From DASQDN01 sp963844855 (GTDB lineage Bacteria; Acidobacteriota; Terriglobia; Bryobacterales; Bryobacteraceae), in the NCBI GenBank assembly GCA_963844855.1, contig CAWJQP010000007.1, positions 14,769 to 78,768 of the forward strand: a DNA stretch of 64,000 nucleotides. The letters run 5' to 3'. Below the pieces are notes generated by a model. That model was not told the origin of the DNA and ran no database searches. It saw nothing but the letters and a program-made list of their open reading frames with translations. The position numbers and the translations under genes were made by a program. Below are positions 26,604-36,835 of the stretch, piece by piece. Each line of letters opens with the position of its first letter. Position 1 is the first letter of the stretch.

Positions 26604-28604
26604 ATGTTACTGGTTTCTTCCAGGCTGACTTGCCTTTGGTTAGCGATGGCTTTCCTCGCCAGCGCTCAAGTCAGCACACTGGGTATCAATGTCGGTTGGT
26701 CGCCGATTACAGATGCCGAGCGGCGCCTGGCTGCTCCGAGTGTTGAAAAAGATGCGGGTGTGGAAGCTCTGTTCTGGCGCGTTCATGTACTCGACGAAGT
26801 GGTCGACAACAAATTGCAACGCGCGCTTCATCACTACGTGCGGCTGAAGGTTTTCAATGATCGGGGCAAGGAGAAGGCGTCCACCATCGACATCCCGTAT
26901 AGCGAGAGTACGTCAGTGATGTACATCGAAGGGCGAACGGTCAAGGCTGACGGGACGGTTGTGCCGTTGCAGAAGGACACAATTCACGAGCGGGATCTGA
27001 TTCGCATAGGAAGGTTGAAGCGGACCGTCAAGTCATTTGCAATGCCTGCGGTGGAACCAGGCGCCATCGTGGAATATCGGTGGAAGGAAGTCCGGCGCGA
27101 CACGAACGTGTGGTACTTCCGGTTGCAATTGCAACGCGAATTTCCGGTGCAGAACGTGACCTATTTCATCAAGCCGATGCCTTCGGAGTACTCGGCCGGT
27201 TACACGCTGGGGTTCTGGCCGTTCAACTGTAAGCCCGCTCCGCTTAAGTTGGACAATAACGGCTTTAACGTGACCTCAGTCGAGAACGTGTCGGCATTTA
27301 AGGAAGAGCCGATGATGCCGGCCGAAGCCAACGTCCGCCCATGGATCCTGATCTTCTATCACAACAAACCAAAGCGAGAGCCGGAGAGCTACTGGGAGGA
27401 CGTGGGTAAAGAGGTCTATCGAGAGCTGAAGCAGACCATCAAGCTTTCCTCGGAATTGAAGCAGGCTGCCGACAAAGCCGTTCAGGGAACGAAAGAAGAC
27501 GAGAAGATTCTTGCGCTGATTCGTTATATCCGCAAGAACATGCGCGGGCTGTTGGATGAAAACGTCACGGAGGCCGAGCGATCAAAGGTCATCAAGAGTA
27601 TGCCCAAAGACCGATGGCGCAACTCGGCCGAGATTTTCGAATCCGGCATCGGCATGCCGAACGAGTTGAATACCGTGTTCGCTGCGATGGCTTCTCATGT
27701 AGGCTTCGATGCGCGTCCGGTGCTGGTCGCCGATCGGAACGACCTCCTCTTTAACCCGAGACTCGCGGACCGGTACTTCCTGCGCAACGTCGACATGGCT
27801 GTGAAGCAGGGTGAGAGCTGGAAGATCTTCGACGTAAGCACGAAGCTGCTCGCGCCCGATATGCTCTCGTGGCAGGAGTCCGGAATGGGTGTGCTGGTCA
27901 GTGATCCGAAGAAACCATTCTTTATCGAGACGCCCATAGCAACACCGGAGGCATCGTTGACGACGCGCACGGCGCGTCTCGCGCTAAAAGTAGACGGGAG
28001 TCTATCGGGAACGGTAGAAGAAAGCTTCACGGGCTATACGGCTTACGATCGACGGCAGGATTTCACGGGGGAATCGGAATCGAAGAACGCCGAACGTATC
28101 CAGGCAACACTGGTGAGTCTGTTTCCGAAGGCGGTGGTCAGCGACATCAAAGTAGAGAATGTCGAGGATCCGGAGAAGCCGTTTGTTATTCGCTATTCGA
28201 TCTCGATTCCGCAATACGCTCAACGCACGGGCAAGCGTCTGTTCCTTCAGCCGTTAATTTTCCAGCGCGGGGATACGCCGATGTTTCCATCGACGGAACG
28301 AGTCCACGACATATATTTCCGGTACGCGTGGAAAGAAAACGACGACGTATCGATCGACTTGCCCCAAGGATTTCTGCCGGACTCGGCGGTGAGTCCGGGA
28401 GTGTTGAATTTCGGCGAGCCTGGGTCGCATGTTGTTCAGTTGGGTTTGAAAAACGGTACGGTTCTCACGGCCAAACGGTCGCTGACATTCGGCGCGAGTG
28501 AGACGTTCTGGTTCCCGAAGACGGCTTATCCGCAACTGAAGAAAGTATTCGACGAGTTGCATCGGCGGGACACGCTGACAATGGCCTTGAAGGCTCCGGA
28601 ATGA
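26604..28604 (+). CDS. Exported DUF3857 + transglutaminase-like protein lacking the catalytic triad
   Basis: This 666-residue protein has a signal peptide (LTCLWLAMAFLASAQ), an N-terminal DUF3857 beta-rich domain (LHHYVRLKVFNDRGKEKAST, then PAVEPGAIVEYRWKEV) and a transglutaminase-like core. Where active enzymes have GDCKDK, it has IGMPNELNTVFAAMASHVGF, and the usual His strand reads YFLRNVDMAV, so Cys and His are both missing. It is coupled to the next gene by a four-base overlap; that partner keeps the active Cys. A non-catalytic partner or scaffold role is inference. Upstream, 26442-26603 has no recognised site. Confidence 0.75.
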   Translation: MLLVSSRLTCLWLAMAFLASAQVSTLGINVGWSPITDAERRLAAPSVEKDAGVEALFWRVHVLDEVVDNKLQRALHHYVRLKVFNDRGKEKASTIDIPYSESTSVMYIEGRTVKADGTVVPLQKDTIHERDLIRIGRLKRTVKSFAMPAVEPGAIVEYRWKEVRRDTNVWYFRLQLQREFPVQNVTYFIKPMPSEYSAGYTLGFWPFNCKPAPLKLDNNGFNVTSVENVSAFKEEPMMPAEANVRPWILIFYHNKPKREPESYWEDVGKEVYRELKQTIKLSSELKQAADKAVQGTKEDEKILALIRYIRKNMRGLLDENVTEAERSKVIKSMPKDRWRNSAEIFESGIGMPNELNTVFAAMASHVGFDARPVLVADRNDLLFNPRLADRYFLRNVDMAVKQGESWKIFDVSTKLLAPDMLSWQESGMGVLVSDPKKPFFIETPIATPEASLTTRTARLALKVDGSLSGTVEESFTGYTAYDRRQDFTGESESKNAERIQATLVSLFPKAVVSDIKVENVEDPEKPFVIRYSISIPQYAQRTGKRLFLQPLIFQRGDTPMFPSTERVHDIYFRYAWKENDDVSIDLPQGFLPDSAVSPGVLNFGEPGSHVVQLGLKNGTVLTAKRSLTFGASETFWFPKTAYPQLKKVFDELHRRDTLTMALKAPE

Positions 28605-30544
28605 ACTGGATCGCTGCTTTCGTTGCTGCGCTGCCACTCTTGGCGGCAGACGCTCCTCCGTCCTGGCTGATGGAAGCGGCGGCACAAACCACGCCGGCCT
28701 ATCCCTCGAAGGTGACTCGGGCTGCGCTGCTGCAGGAAGAACATCTCACGGTGGCCCCGGACGGTAAGCGCGTCATTCGCGATCGAGGCGCATTGAAGGT
28801 GCTCCAGCGGGATCGAGGGGCAGTGACCGCGAGTCGATCCTACAACACAAAAAGCGGTCGTATTCGCGAGTTTCAGGGTTGGGTGATTGCTCCGGACGGA
28901 AAGACGACGACGTTGAGTAGTAAAGACCACGTCGTGGATATTGCGCTATCGCAAAACGAGACGTATGGTGAGTCACGCGCGAAAGTTCTCCGATTTCCCA
29001 AGGATGCGGCGCCGGGATCGGTGTTGGGCTGGGAAATCGTCGAAGAAGAAAAGACGATCTTCACGCAGTACTCCTATGAGTTTCAGCAGACCGACCCGGC
29101 GTTAATTTCCCGCTTTGTCCTGACTATGCCGCAAGGATGGGAAGCGCGCGGGACAATGATCAACGCCGATGCCCTTGCGCCACGAGTTGCGGGCGATTCC
29201 TCGACTTGGGAGCTACGGAATCTGCCGTGGATCGCCGATGAGGACTACAGGCCGGATACACACACGCTGGTTCCTCGACTCGGCGTGAGCTATTTTCCGT
29301 CGTCCTCGGCTAATTCCGCCCTTAAGCCGCTGAGTTCGTGGCCTGCCGTGTCGATATGGCTGACAACGCTGGTCGATCCTCCTGCCGAGGTGACGGCAGC
29401 GATTCGGGATAAAGGCGCGGAGTTGAGCAGGTCGGCGAAGACACCTCTAGAGTTGATGCGGGCAATCGCAACATTTGTGCAGCAGACGAGTTATGTCTCA
29501 GTGCAGATGAATCTGACACGAGCAGGAGGCTACACGCCGAATCGCGCGGAGCAGATTTTGATCCGCAACTATGGTGACTGCAAGGATAAGACGACTTTGA
29601 TGCGGGCGCTGCTGAAAGCAGCCAATATCGAGTCGTTTATGACGGTGCTGTACTCCGGCGATCGCGACTTTGTTCGCGCCGAGTGGCCGTCGCCCTTCCA
29701 ATTCAATCACGCCATTATCGCTATTCGCGTGCCTGCGGACACGAAGCTCGGAGCGGTCGTGGAGCACCCGAAGCTGGGGCGTCTTTTGTTCTTTGATCCC
29801 ACTGATCCGGTGACGCCCTTCGGCGAGCTGCCGGAAGAAGAACAAGGTAGCCGAGCGTTGGTTGTTGCCGGCGACGCGGGAGATCTAGTCCAGTTGCCTT
29901 TGCTCCCGCCGGATCGGAATCATGTGGAAACGGTCGTGACAGGCGAGATCACCCCAACTGGGGCGTTGAAGGCAAAGCTTGTCCGAACGTATTCGGGGCA
30001 GGGCGCTTCGTTCATGCGGGCTCGTTTGAACGACGACATGGCGGTTAAGCAGATGTTCGAGCGCTCGCTATCGTATCGTCTCGGCGGACTCTCGGTGAGC
30101 GCTGTGTCGTTGAAGCCGCTGGAAGATCAGACTCAGTTACAGGCTGTCGTCGACTTTGATGTAAACCAGTTCGGCCAACTCATGCAGGATCGCCTGCTGG
30201 TTGTGAGTCCGGGCAACATTATGCCCGATAGCGACTATCTTTTCTCAGACGAAACACGAACGCTGCCTGTCAAGATCCGGGCTCGGTCCCGGCGAAATTC
30301 GGTGAGGCTTACGTTTCCACCGGGCTTTGGTCCCGATGAAGTTCCCTCGCCGGTGAAGGTGAATTCCGAGTACGGAAGCTACGCGGCATCGTGGGCAGTG
30401 AAGGACGGCGAGATCGTGTTCGATCAGACCGTCCGTTATAAGGACTTAACTGTCGCCGCTGATGGATACTCCAAGATCAAGTCGTTTTTCGATGAGTTTG
30501 CGGGTGCTCAGGGTAGTTCCGTGGTGCTCATTCGGAAGGATTAA
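28601..30544 (+). CDS. Exported DUF3857 + transglutaminase-like protein with intact active site
   Basis: The 647-residue protein has a short signal peptide (WIAAFVAALPLLAADA), DUF3857 (LTVAPDGKRVIRDRGALKV, EFQGWVIAPDGKTT) and a transglutaminase core. The active-site Cys is C327 in NYGDCKDKTTLMRALL, followed by QFNHAIIAI (His, about residue 370) and LLFFDPTDP (Asp). It could cleave or cross-link peptides in the periplasm. The C-terminal part is beta-rich. It is the downstream partner of a catalytically degenerate paralogue and its stop lies at a hairpin shared with a convergent gene. Confidence 0.8.
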   Translation: MNWIAAFVAALPLLAADAPPSWLMEAAAQTTPAYPSKVTRAALLQEEHLTVAPDGKRVIRDRGALKVLQRDRGAVTASRSYNTKSGRIREFQGWVIAPDGKTTTLSSKDHVVDIALSQNETYGESRAKVLRFPKDAAPGSVLGWEIVEEEKTIFTQYSYEFQQTDPALISRFVLTMPQGWEARGTMINADALAPRVAGDSSTWELRNLPWIADEDYRPDTHTLVPRLGVSYFPSSSANSALKPLSSWPAVSIWLTTLVDPPAEVTAAIRDKGAELSRSAKTPLELMRAIATFVQQTSYVSVQMNLTRAGGYTPNRAEQILIRNYGDCKDKTTLMRALLKAANIESFMTVLYSGDRDFVRAEWPSPFQFNHAIIAIRVPADTKLGAVVEHPKLGRLLFFDPTDPVTPFGELPEEEQGSRALVVAGDAGDLVQLPLLPPDRNHVETVVTGEITPTGALKAKLVRTYSGQGASFMRARLNDDMAVKQMFERSLSYRLGGLSVSAVSLKPLEDQTQLQAVVDFDVNQFGQLMQDRLLVVSPGNIMPDSDYLFSDETRTLPVKIRARSRRNSVRLTFPPGFGPDEVPSPVKVNSEYGSYAASWAVKDGEIVFDQTVRYKDLTVAADGYSKIKSFFDEFAGAQGSSVVLIRKD

Positions 30545-30563
30545 GGCGTCAGAGGCTGACGCC
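30545..30563. terminator. Bidirectional hairpin between convergent genes
   Basis: GGCGTCAG (30545-30552) and CTGACGCC (30556-30563) form a perfect 8-bp stem with a 3-base loop. It begins right after the TAA of the DUF3857 gene and covers the last codons and stop of the convergent oxidoreductase gene. Position favours a terminator serving both strands; a T-run is not obvious. Confidence 0.5.
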
Positions 30564-31718
30564 GGTATCCATCCACTTTCCGGAGCGCGCGGATTCGAGA
30601 ACGGCATCACAGACTCGCTGCGTTTGCAGAGCGGTGCGGAAATCGGGCTGCGTGGGCTTACCAGCTCTCGATTCCCGTGACGAAATCGGCAAGAGCGTTG
30701 AGGAACGTGTGCTCGTAGCCGATGGTCGTACCCGGGACCCAATAGCGATCCATGTATGGGTGTTCGGAATTGGTCGTGTGAATTTTGCGCCAACCGGTCA
30801 GATGCGATTCGGTCTTCTTTCCGGATTGCTGCTGCGTGTATTCGAAGTACTGCAGATATTCAGGCTCTTCGAGATCGAAGTACACGCTGCCATCGGCGCC
30901 GTTCATCTCGAATGTGTTGAAGTTCTTGCGGCCTCGGGCATAGCGTGTGGATTCGAAGGTACCCATCGATCCGTTGGCGAACTCGGCGAGGAACATGCAG
31001 GCATCGTCGATGCCGACAGGCTCGACTTTGCCGCTGACGGCGTGCTTGCGTTCCGTCACGAAGGTCGCTGTCTTTCCGACAACTCGCGTGATCGGTCCGT
31101 TCAGCCACATGGCCGTGTCGATCGAGTGGGCCAGGAGATCGCCGGTCACGCCGGACCCGGCGACATTCACGTCGAGACGCCACAAGGCCTGCGCCACCTT
31201 GCGGCACATCGGGCGAGATGGTCCAGTCCTGCAGATACGTCGCGCGATAGTGATAGGCCTTGCCGATCCGGCCTTCGTCCACGAGCTGCTTGGCCAGAGC
31301 GATGGACGGCACACGCCGGTAGTTGAACCACACCATGTTCGGCACACCAGCCGCTTCTACCGCCTTCACCATTTCTTCGGCTTGCTTCGACGTCCATCGC
31401 CAGCGGCTTCTCGCAAGCAATCATTTTGCCTGCTTTGGCCGCAGCGATCGCGATGTCGAAGTGTGTGTCGTTCGGAGATCCGATGTCGATCAAATCGATA
31501 TCGGGAGCTTCCACAAGTTTGCGCCAATCGCTTTCGACCCGCTCGTAGCCCCAGTTGTCGGCGAACTGCTTCGCCTTTTCGGGATTGCGGGCGCAAACCG
31601 CTTTCAATACCGGACGGTGCTCGACAGGAAAGAAATCATTCAGCCGCTTGTATGCGTTCGAATGCGCTCGGCCCATGAAGCCGTAGCCGATCATGCCGAC
31701 GCGAAGCTCTTTAGACAT
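30549..31718 (-). CDS. Gfo/Idh/MocA-family NAD(P)-dependent oxidoreductase (three frameshifts)
   Basis: The start at 31718 gives VGMIGYGFMGRAHSNAYK, the Rossmann dinucleotide motif, then IDLIDIGSPNDTHFDIAI and KMIACEKPLAMDVEAS with the conserved EKP Lys. The remainder is in other frames: KQAEEMVKAVEAAGVPNMVW after a shift near 31400, DVNVAGSGVTGDLLAHSIDT after one near 31190, and GKPTQPDFRTALQTQ to GVSL after one near 30665, ending at 30549. When joined the length (about 390) is normal for the family. Its ATG overlaps the stop of the TIM-barrel gene. Likely oxidises or epimerises a sugar or inositol; three single-base shifts suggest assembly error. Confidence 0.75.
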
Positions 31719-32649
31719 TCGCCGTCGGCACGCCTCCGAACTTCAGCGACCAGAATCCGTCAACGTACTTCTTGCAGACTTCGGTCGCAGCCCAGGCGTC
31801 CGGCCAGAAGCAGAGATCGATGGTCCACCAGTTGTGGGGCACACGAGCAGCCTTCAACAGCTCGGGCATGATCTCATCGAAGTTCAGGAGGCCAAGACCG
31901 AAGGGCGGATGGGCTGACGTTTCATCCTGCCATCGTCCGTCCTTGTGACAGGTGTTATCGGAATCGATGAGGTGGATGTGATTGATGCGCCCGCGCAGCC
32001 TGCGGATGAGCTCGATCTGATTGCTGACCGTTTCCTTTTCACCTTCCTGCCGCGCGCCGACGACGCCGACCATTTGCCCGTGACAGGTGTCGTACATCAA
32101 GCCGAAGTTTCGTTTATCGACGGCGTCGTGAATGCGAACGATGTCGCTCGGTTTGTTGAAGGCGAAGCCAGGCTCGAACTCCCAGGTGACGTACTGGCCG
32201 TTGTCGGCGGCGATGTCTGCGCACGTCTTCCATGTGTTCACGACACGCTTCAACGCCGTCTTGTAATCGACTTCGCGATGGATTGTGGGGGGCTGAACGC
32301 AGTCGACGCGCATGCCGGCGATGCCGAGATCGCGGGCAAAGTCGGAGTTGCGCCGGAACTCGGCAATGTAGTGCGATTGATCGTCGGTGTTGATGAGCTT
32401 CTCGCCCCAGAGATTGGCCGCGATGCCGCTGAACGACAGTCCGCGCTCCAGCATTCGTTCCATCAGTTCGTCGCGCTGCGATTTCTCCGGCAGATCGTCG
32501 GGATTGGGATGCGGTTTGAAGGAACCGAGCTCAACTCCATTGAACCCGAGTTCTTCGAGGCGATCGCAAACTGTTTCGAAATCGACGGGGTTTTCGCGTA
32601 AGGACCGATCGTGTACGCCCACGAGCCGATAGAAATGTCCTTTACTCAT
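31711..32649 (-). CDS. Sugar phosphate isomerase/epimerase family TIM-barrel protein
   Basis: This 312-residue protein reads CDRLEELGFNGVELGSFKPH, then IAGMRVDCVQPPTIHREVD, YVTWEFEPGFAFNKPSD, FGLMYDTCHGQMVGVVG, INHIHLIDSDNTCH and NWWTIDLCFWPDAW, a xylose isomerase-like barrel with metal-binding Glu, Asp and His positions. It is the middle gene of a three-gene operon, overlapping its upstream cupin gene by four bases and its downstream oxidoreductase by eight. The trio probably acts on one sugar or inositol derivative. Confidence 0.85.
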   Translation of the reverse strand: MSKGHFYRLVGVHDRSLRENPVDFETVCDRLEELGFNGVELGSFKPHPNPDDLPEKSQRDELMERMLERGLSFSGIAANLWGEKLINTDDQSHYIAEFRRNSDFARDLGIAGMRVDCVQPPTIHREVDYKTALKRVVNTWKTCADIAADNGQYVTWEFEPGFAFNKPSDIVRIHDAVDKRNFGLMYDTCHGQMVGVVGARQEGEKETVSNQIELIRRLRGRINHIHLIDSDNTCHKDGRWQDETSAHPPFGLGLLNFDEIMPELLKAARVPHNWWTIDLCFWPDAWAATEVCKKYVDGFWSLKFGGVPTANV

Positions 32650-33876
32650 GCCTTGCTCCTGATCAAAGATTCCGCTTCCGGATTTCCCGGCCCGAAGTGT
32701 TTCAGCATTACGAGGTTTTCCGTCTCACTGCGATTCGTGATGACGATCACCAGTTCTGACGCTGCATCCGCGGTGACGAAAAGCTCATCCTTCGTCATTT
32801 CCCCAAATCGGATCAGCGAAGGTGTTTCCACTTCCATTTTGCCGATGGACTGCCCCAACCCTGGACCACAATCAGACCATAGGCCGCGGCATCCTTGATT
32901 GTCACCGAGCGCTTCGGGAAGACTGTAAGTTCCTTCGCCGAATAGTAGCCCGGTCGAATAGACAACCCACTTCTCCGAATATCCGGCGGCTCGCATCTCG
33001 GCTCTCCGGCGCGCACGGGCGACGGGTGGAAGAGACGATGTCTTGGCGAATTCAGGATCGACGTTTGCGTCCCAGTCGAGCATGCTGATGATGTAGTCGA
33101 GATCGTGGTGGTGCTCTGGCGGGACGTCTTTGACCAGGAGATCCCACGGCACAGCGCGGCCTTCGACCAGGGATTGGAACATTCCGAAGACGTCGGAGTT
33201 GACCTGAGGCTCGTAGGTGACGAGCGAACCGGGCGCGTGCAGAATTCCGGCATCGATCTGCCAGCCAGTGCCGGGCTTCAGCTTGTAGGCCTTCGAATGA
33301 TAGAGGATTCCGTTGTCGCCTTCATTCCAACGCTCGAGGCAGCGGCGAATGTCGTCCTTTGTGGTCCCGGGCTCGAGTCCCATGAACGTGTAGGGGAAAT
33401 TGTTGTCCTTGAAGTTGTACTGCGGCGGGAAATAGTATGCTTCCGGCTTGCCGCGCCTGCCGACTCGCTTGGCGTCGGCTTCGTTCTGATGCATGTGGTG
33501 CGGGATGGGGCCGAGGTTGTCGAAGAACTTGCAGAGCAGATTCCAACCGCCATGCTCGCGCATGACATCGGCGCCGAGAAACGCGTCGCCCTGCGTGTCG
33601 ATCGCTTCCTTTAAGCAGCGCTCGTTTGCCGTCGAAGGCAATGTAGCTGAGTCCCTCATCCTGCGGTGTTCCGGGCCCGTTATCGGCGTTGGTGGTCGAG
33701 GAAAACCAGCGCTCGTCGATGCCGCCACGATGGGCTCCGAGGGCATAGAGGTCGCGCGGGTCCAGTTTCAGCCGGCCACCCGGCATCAGAAAAGATCGGG
33801 GAACCCAGCAGGGCGCAAGCCGAACAAGCCCGTCACCGGCGGTGAGGGCGTCTTTGATCAATTGTTTATTGGACAT
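32646..33876 (-). CDS. Cupin-type phosphomannose isomerase-like protein (frameshifts)
   Basis: ATG 33876 starts MSNKQLIKDALTAGDGLVRL. The central cupin carries HHMHQNEADAKR and GWQIDAGILHAPGSLVTYEP, the metal-binding His/Glu set of class I mannose-6-phosphate isomerase-like proteins. One shift near 33612 joins KRALLK to EAIDTQGDAFLG. Two compensating shifts bracket about 32860-32917, where the frame as given reads nonsense while another frame reads PKRSVTIKDAAAYGLIVVQG. Corrected length is about 410. It is the first gene of the operon with a TIM-barrel isomerase and a Gfo/Idh oxidoreductase, so a sugar isomerase role is likely. Confidence 0.7.
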
Positions 33877-33943
33877 CGGACGCTCGCACGACATGCTATC
33901 ACGGCGCGTTTGGGCTTTTGAGGCGAGCGGTGGGCGCCCCGGG

Positions 33944-36490
33944 TCACTCGTAGCGGAGGACGGAGTTCGGCTGAACGCGCGAGGCTCGGCGCGCGGGGAA
34001 CCAGACGGAGACGATGAGGATTAGAGTCAGCGTTGCCAGGGCTATCCAGAAGGCCATGGCGTCGACAGTTTCGACGTTATAGAGCAGTCCGGCGAGGGAC
34101 TTTCGCGCGTAAAAGGCAATGCCAAGACCGATCGCGATGCCAACGCCACCCGCGAGCAAGCCTTCCCGCAAGAACTGGATCAGCACCTGACGGGGAGCGG
34201 CTCCGAGCGCCATCCTGACGCCGATCTCCGGCACGCGCTCTCCAACGATCTGGGAGACGACGCCGTTGAGACCGATGCCGGCGAGGACCAGGCAGATCGC
34301 GGCAAACACGCTGACGAGTCCTGCGAGCAGGCGGCGAATCCCTTGCGACTCCCGAATGCGATCTTCCATGGATCGAATGTCGAAGATCGGCGTTGCTGCA
34401 TTCGTTCCGCGCACGGCTTCGCGGATGAGAGCGGTCGCGGGAGACTGCGTTCGCAGTATGATCGCCGTCTGAGGAAACAGAGGGACTTGCGCGATGGCGT
34501 AGTACACAACCGGGCGTGAATCCTGCTCAAGGGAGGCGCTCCGTATAGTCGGCACGACACCGACAATCTCCGCCCAGCCACGATACATTGCGATGCGTTG
34601 ACCGAGGGGATTCTGGTTCGGAAAGAAACGCTCAGCCAGTTTGGTGTCGATAACGCAGACCACGGGCGCGGAGCCAGAATCGGCATCGGTGAATGTTCGC
34701 CCGCGAAGCAGTCGTATTCGCATGGTTTCGAAGTAGCCGGGCGATACGAAGTATGCCTCACCATGCCACTCGGGTTCCCCTGGCTGTCGCTGGCGATTTT
34801 GGATGGTGAAACTGCTGGTGAGGCCGCCGGTGCTGAAAGGAACGGGGTACGCCAGCGCAGCGGATTGGACTCCGGCGGTCGAGCGCAGTTTGGAGTCGAG
34901 GCGCTGGATAAAGCTCGGATCGTTTCGCGGCTTGATCAGATATGCCGTCGCGAGCGACTTCGGATCGAAGCCCGGGTCAATCTGCCCGACTGCCCAGAGG
35001 CTTCGCAGCAGCAGTCCTGTCATGATTAAGAGCACAAGCGCAGCAGCCACCTCGGCCGCGACAAACACATCTTGAAATCGATGGCGACGTCCACGCGCCA
35101 TTGCGGTGGTCTGGCTCTGACGGAGCAATTGAATCGCGGGAGCTAACCCGAAGACGAGACCGCTTCCTAGAGCGAGAGCCAGACCATACAAGATGAGGTC
35201 GCGATCGAGTGCTACGAGAGATAATGCAGCCTTGCTGGGAATCGCGAGTTGATGAACGAAGGACACGGCTGCTGACGCGAGCAGGATTCCACCAACACCA
35301 CCGACCAGGCCTAAACACAGACTTTCGATGAGCAATTGTCTGAGGATCTGAACGCGGGTTGCGCCGAGTGAAATGCGGATTGCCATCTCTCGCTTTCGTC
35401 CGGCTGTACGAGAGAGGAGTAGCGTCGCAATGTTCGCGCATCCGGTAAGAAGCACCACCAGCGCTGCCGCCCATAGCAGGAATAGAGGCCGTCGAAGATC
35501 GCCGGCTATAAATTCGTCGAAGGGCGTGAGATCGACAAAGTAGCCGGAGTCGGGACTATTCGCCTTCATGGCGGCGACGTAGCGATTGACGCGCTCGGCC
35601 GCGAATGCCGGCGAGACGCCATCCTTCAGGCGGACCAGAAGGTTGAGGATCATGTTGTTGCCGCGGCGTTGCAGCCGCTCGGGCGACAGGTAGAGCGCCG
35701 TCCAAATCTGCGAATCGGCGGCGAATTGGAAACCGGGTCCGGCGATACCGATGATCTTGTGAAGTTGTCCGTCCAGGATTATGGAGCGCCCAATGGCCGA
35801 AAGATCGCCGCCAAATTGGGATTGCCAGAACTTGTGGGACAGAACGACTGTGCTTCTTTCGTCGGCCGCGAAGAATCGACCTGCGAACGGCTTTTCGTCG
35901 AAGACCCGAAAGAAATCTGTGGTGGCTGCTCTGCCGAGCACGCGTACCGGTTCGCTGCCGCCGTCCATGGTCCAGGACTTGCCCTCTGAGGCTGCAACCG
36001 TCGAGAAGACATCGGTCATCGACTGCAGTTCTCGGAACTCGACTGCGGACGTACTCGCTTTCCGCATGTTGAGTTTTTCGAGCCGAACTGTCGCAACGTT
36101 TATCCTGTGGGTGTCCTTCAGGCCGAGTGGATTTAAGAGAACTGTTTTGAGGACGCTCACGATCGCGGTGTTAGCGCCGATCCCGAGGGCAATTGTGAGT
36201 GCGGCCGTGATAGTCAACGCAGGCTGCTTGACGAGCCTTCGTAAAGCGAACCTGATGTCGCGTGTCAGAGTGTCGAGCCAAGCGAACTGCCACTGCTCGC
36301 GGCTGGATTCCATGAAGGTAGTCGTATTTCCGAACTCTCGCGAGGCAGCAAACTTCGCGTCCTCAGAAGACATGCCCTGCTCGATGAACTCGCGCTCGAT
36401 CATTTCGCGATGCGCTGTCATTTCATCGTTGAGGTCGTGCTCGAACGGCCGGCGGTCGACGAGCGAGCGAAGGCGGTTCCAGATTCTCAT
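33944..36490 (-). CDS. ADOP-type (MacB/FtsX-like) ABC transporter permease
   Basis: This 848-residue protein has the N-terminal cytoplasmic region of acidobacterial duplicated permeases (FEHDLNDEMTAHREMIEREF, EDAKFAASREFGNTT), a first helix with GIGANTAIVSVL, a periplasmic MacB_PCD domain, and two FtsX domains (LLTGCANIATLLLSRTAGRK, AIRISLGATRVQILRQLL; RVPEIGVRMALGAAPRQVL). No ATPase gene is adjacent. Its start overlaps the PadR gene by four bases, the standard PadR-ADOP pairing. These permeases are thought to act in macrolide-type or lipoprotein-type mechanotransport, but substrates are unknown. Confidence 0.85.
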   Translation of the reverse strand: MRIWNRLRSLVDRRPFEHDLNDEMTAHREMIEREFIEQGMSSEDAKFAASREFGNTTTFMESSREQWQFAWLDTLTRDIRFALRRLVKQPALTITAALTIALGIGANTAIVSVLKTVLLNPLGLKDTHRINVATVRLEKLNMRKASTSAVEFRELQSMTDVFSTVAASEGKSWTMDGGSEPVRVLGRAATTDFFRVFDEKPFAGRFFAADERSTVVLSHKFWQSQFGGDLSAIGRSIILDGQLHKIIGIAGPGFQFAADSQIWTALYLSPERLQRRGNNMILNLLVRLKDGVSPAFAAERVNRYVAAMKANSPDSGYFVDLTPFDEFIAGDLRRPLFLLWAAALVVLLTGCANIATLLLSRTAGRKREMAIRISLGATRVQILRQLLIESLCLGLVGGVGGILLASAAVSFVHQLAIPSKAALSLVALDRDLILYGLALALGSGLVFGLAPAIQLLRQSQTTAMARGRRHRFQDVFVAAEVAAALVLLIMTGLLLRSLWAVGQIDPGFDPKSLATAYLIKPRNDPSFIQRLDSKLRSTAGVQSAALAYPVPFSTGGLTSSFTIQNRQRQPGEPEWHGEAYFVSPGYFETMRIRLLRGRTFTDADSGSAPVVCVIDTKLAERFFPNQNPLGQRIAMYRGWAEIVGVVPTIRSASLEQDSRPVVYYAIAQVPLFPQTAIILRTQSPATALIREAVRGTNAATPIFDIRSMEDRIRESQGIRRLLAGLVSVFAAICLVLAGIGLNGVVSQIVGERVPEIGVRMALGAAPRQVLIQFLREGLLAGGVGIAIGLGIAFYARKSLAGLLYNVETVDAMAFWIALATLTLILIVSVWFPARRASRVQPNSVLRYE

Positions 36491-36831
36491 ACGGCATCCA
36501 TAACGCGCGCGATTCCGGCGAGTAACCCGTCGAAGCTTTCCACTTCCTGTTTGAGCTGCTTCTTTCCGGAAGCTGTGATGCGATACATCCGGACTTTACG
36601 GCCGGTGTCGGATGATCCCCATTCGGCGAGGACCCACTCGTTTACCAGCAGTCGTTGAAGCGCGGGATAGAGGGAGCCCTCGCCGATCTTTAAGGCTTCC
36701 TCAGATGTGCGGCGGATGTGTTGGGCGATGCCGTAGCCGTGGTTCGGCCCGAGTGTGAGCGTCTTAAGGATGAGCATGTCCAGCGTTCCGGGCAGGAATT
36801 CAGCGTTTTTGGGCATATGGCTATGAGGCAT
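36487..36831 (-). CDS. PadR-family transcriptional regulator
   Basis: The protein is 114 residues (or 109 from the inner ATG 36816). EFLPGTLDMLILKTLTLGPN then HGYGIAQHIRRTSE form the winged helix-turn-helix, and IGEGSLYPALQRLL the recognition helix, followed by SSDTGRKVRMYRITASGKKQ, all PadR signatures. A C-terminal helix would make the dimer. It overlaps the ADOP permease gene by four bases and so probably represses that operon. A perfect 16-base palindrome lies just upstream of its start (36836-36851). Confidence 0.9.
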   Translation of the reverse strand: MPHSHMPKNAEFLPGTLDMLILKTLTLGPNHGYGIAQHIRRTSEEALKIGEGSLYPALQRLLVNEWVLAEWGSSDTGRKVRMYRITASGKKQLKQEVESFDGLLAGIARVMDAV

Positions 36832-36835
36832 CGTT

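Noticed and set aside
31945..32601. Plus-strand frame over the TIM-barrel gene
   Set aside because: Antisense shadow of a conserved isomerase; no start signal or motif.
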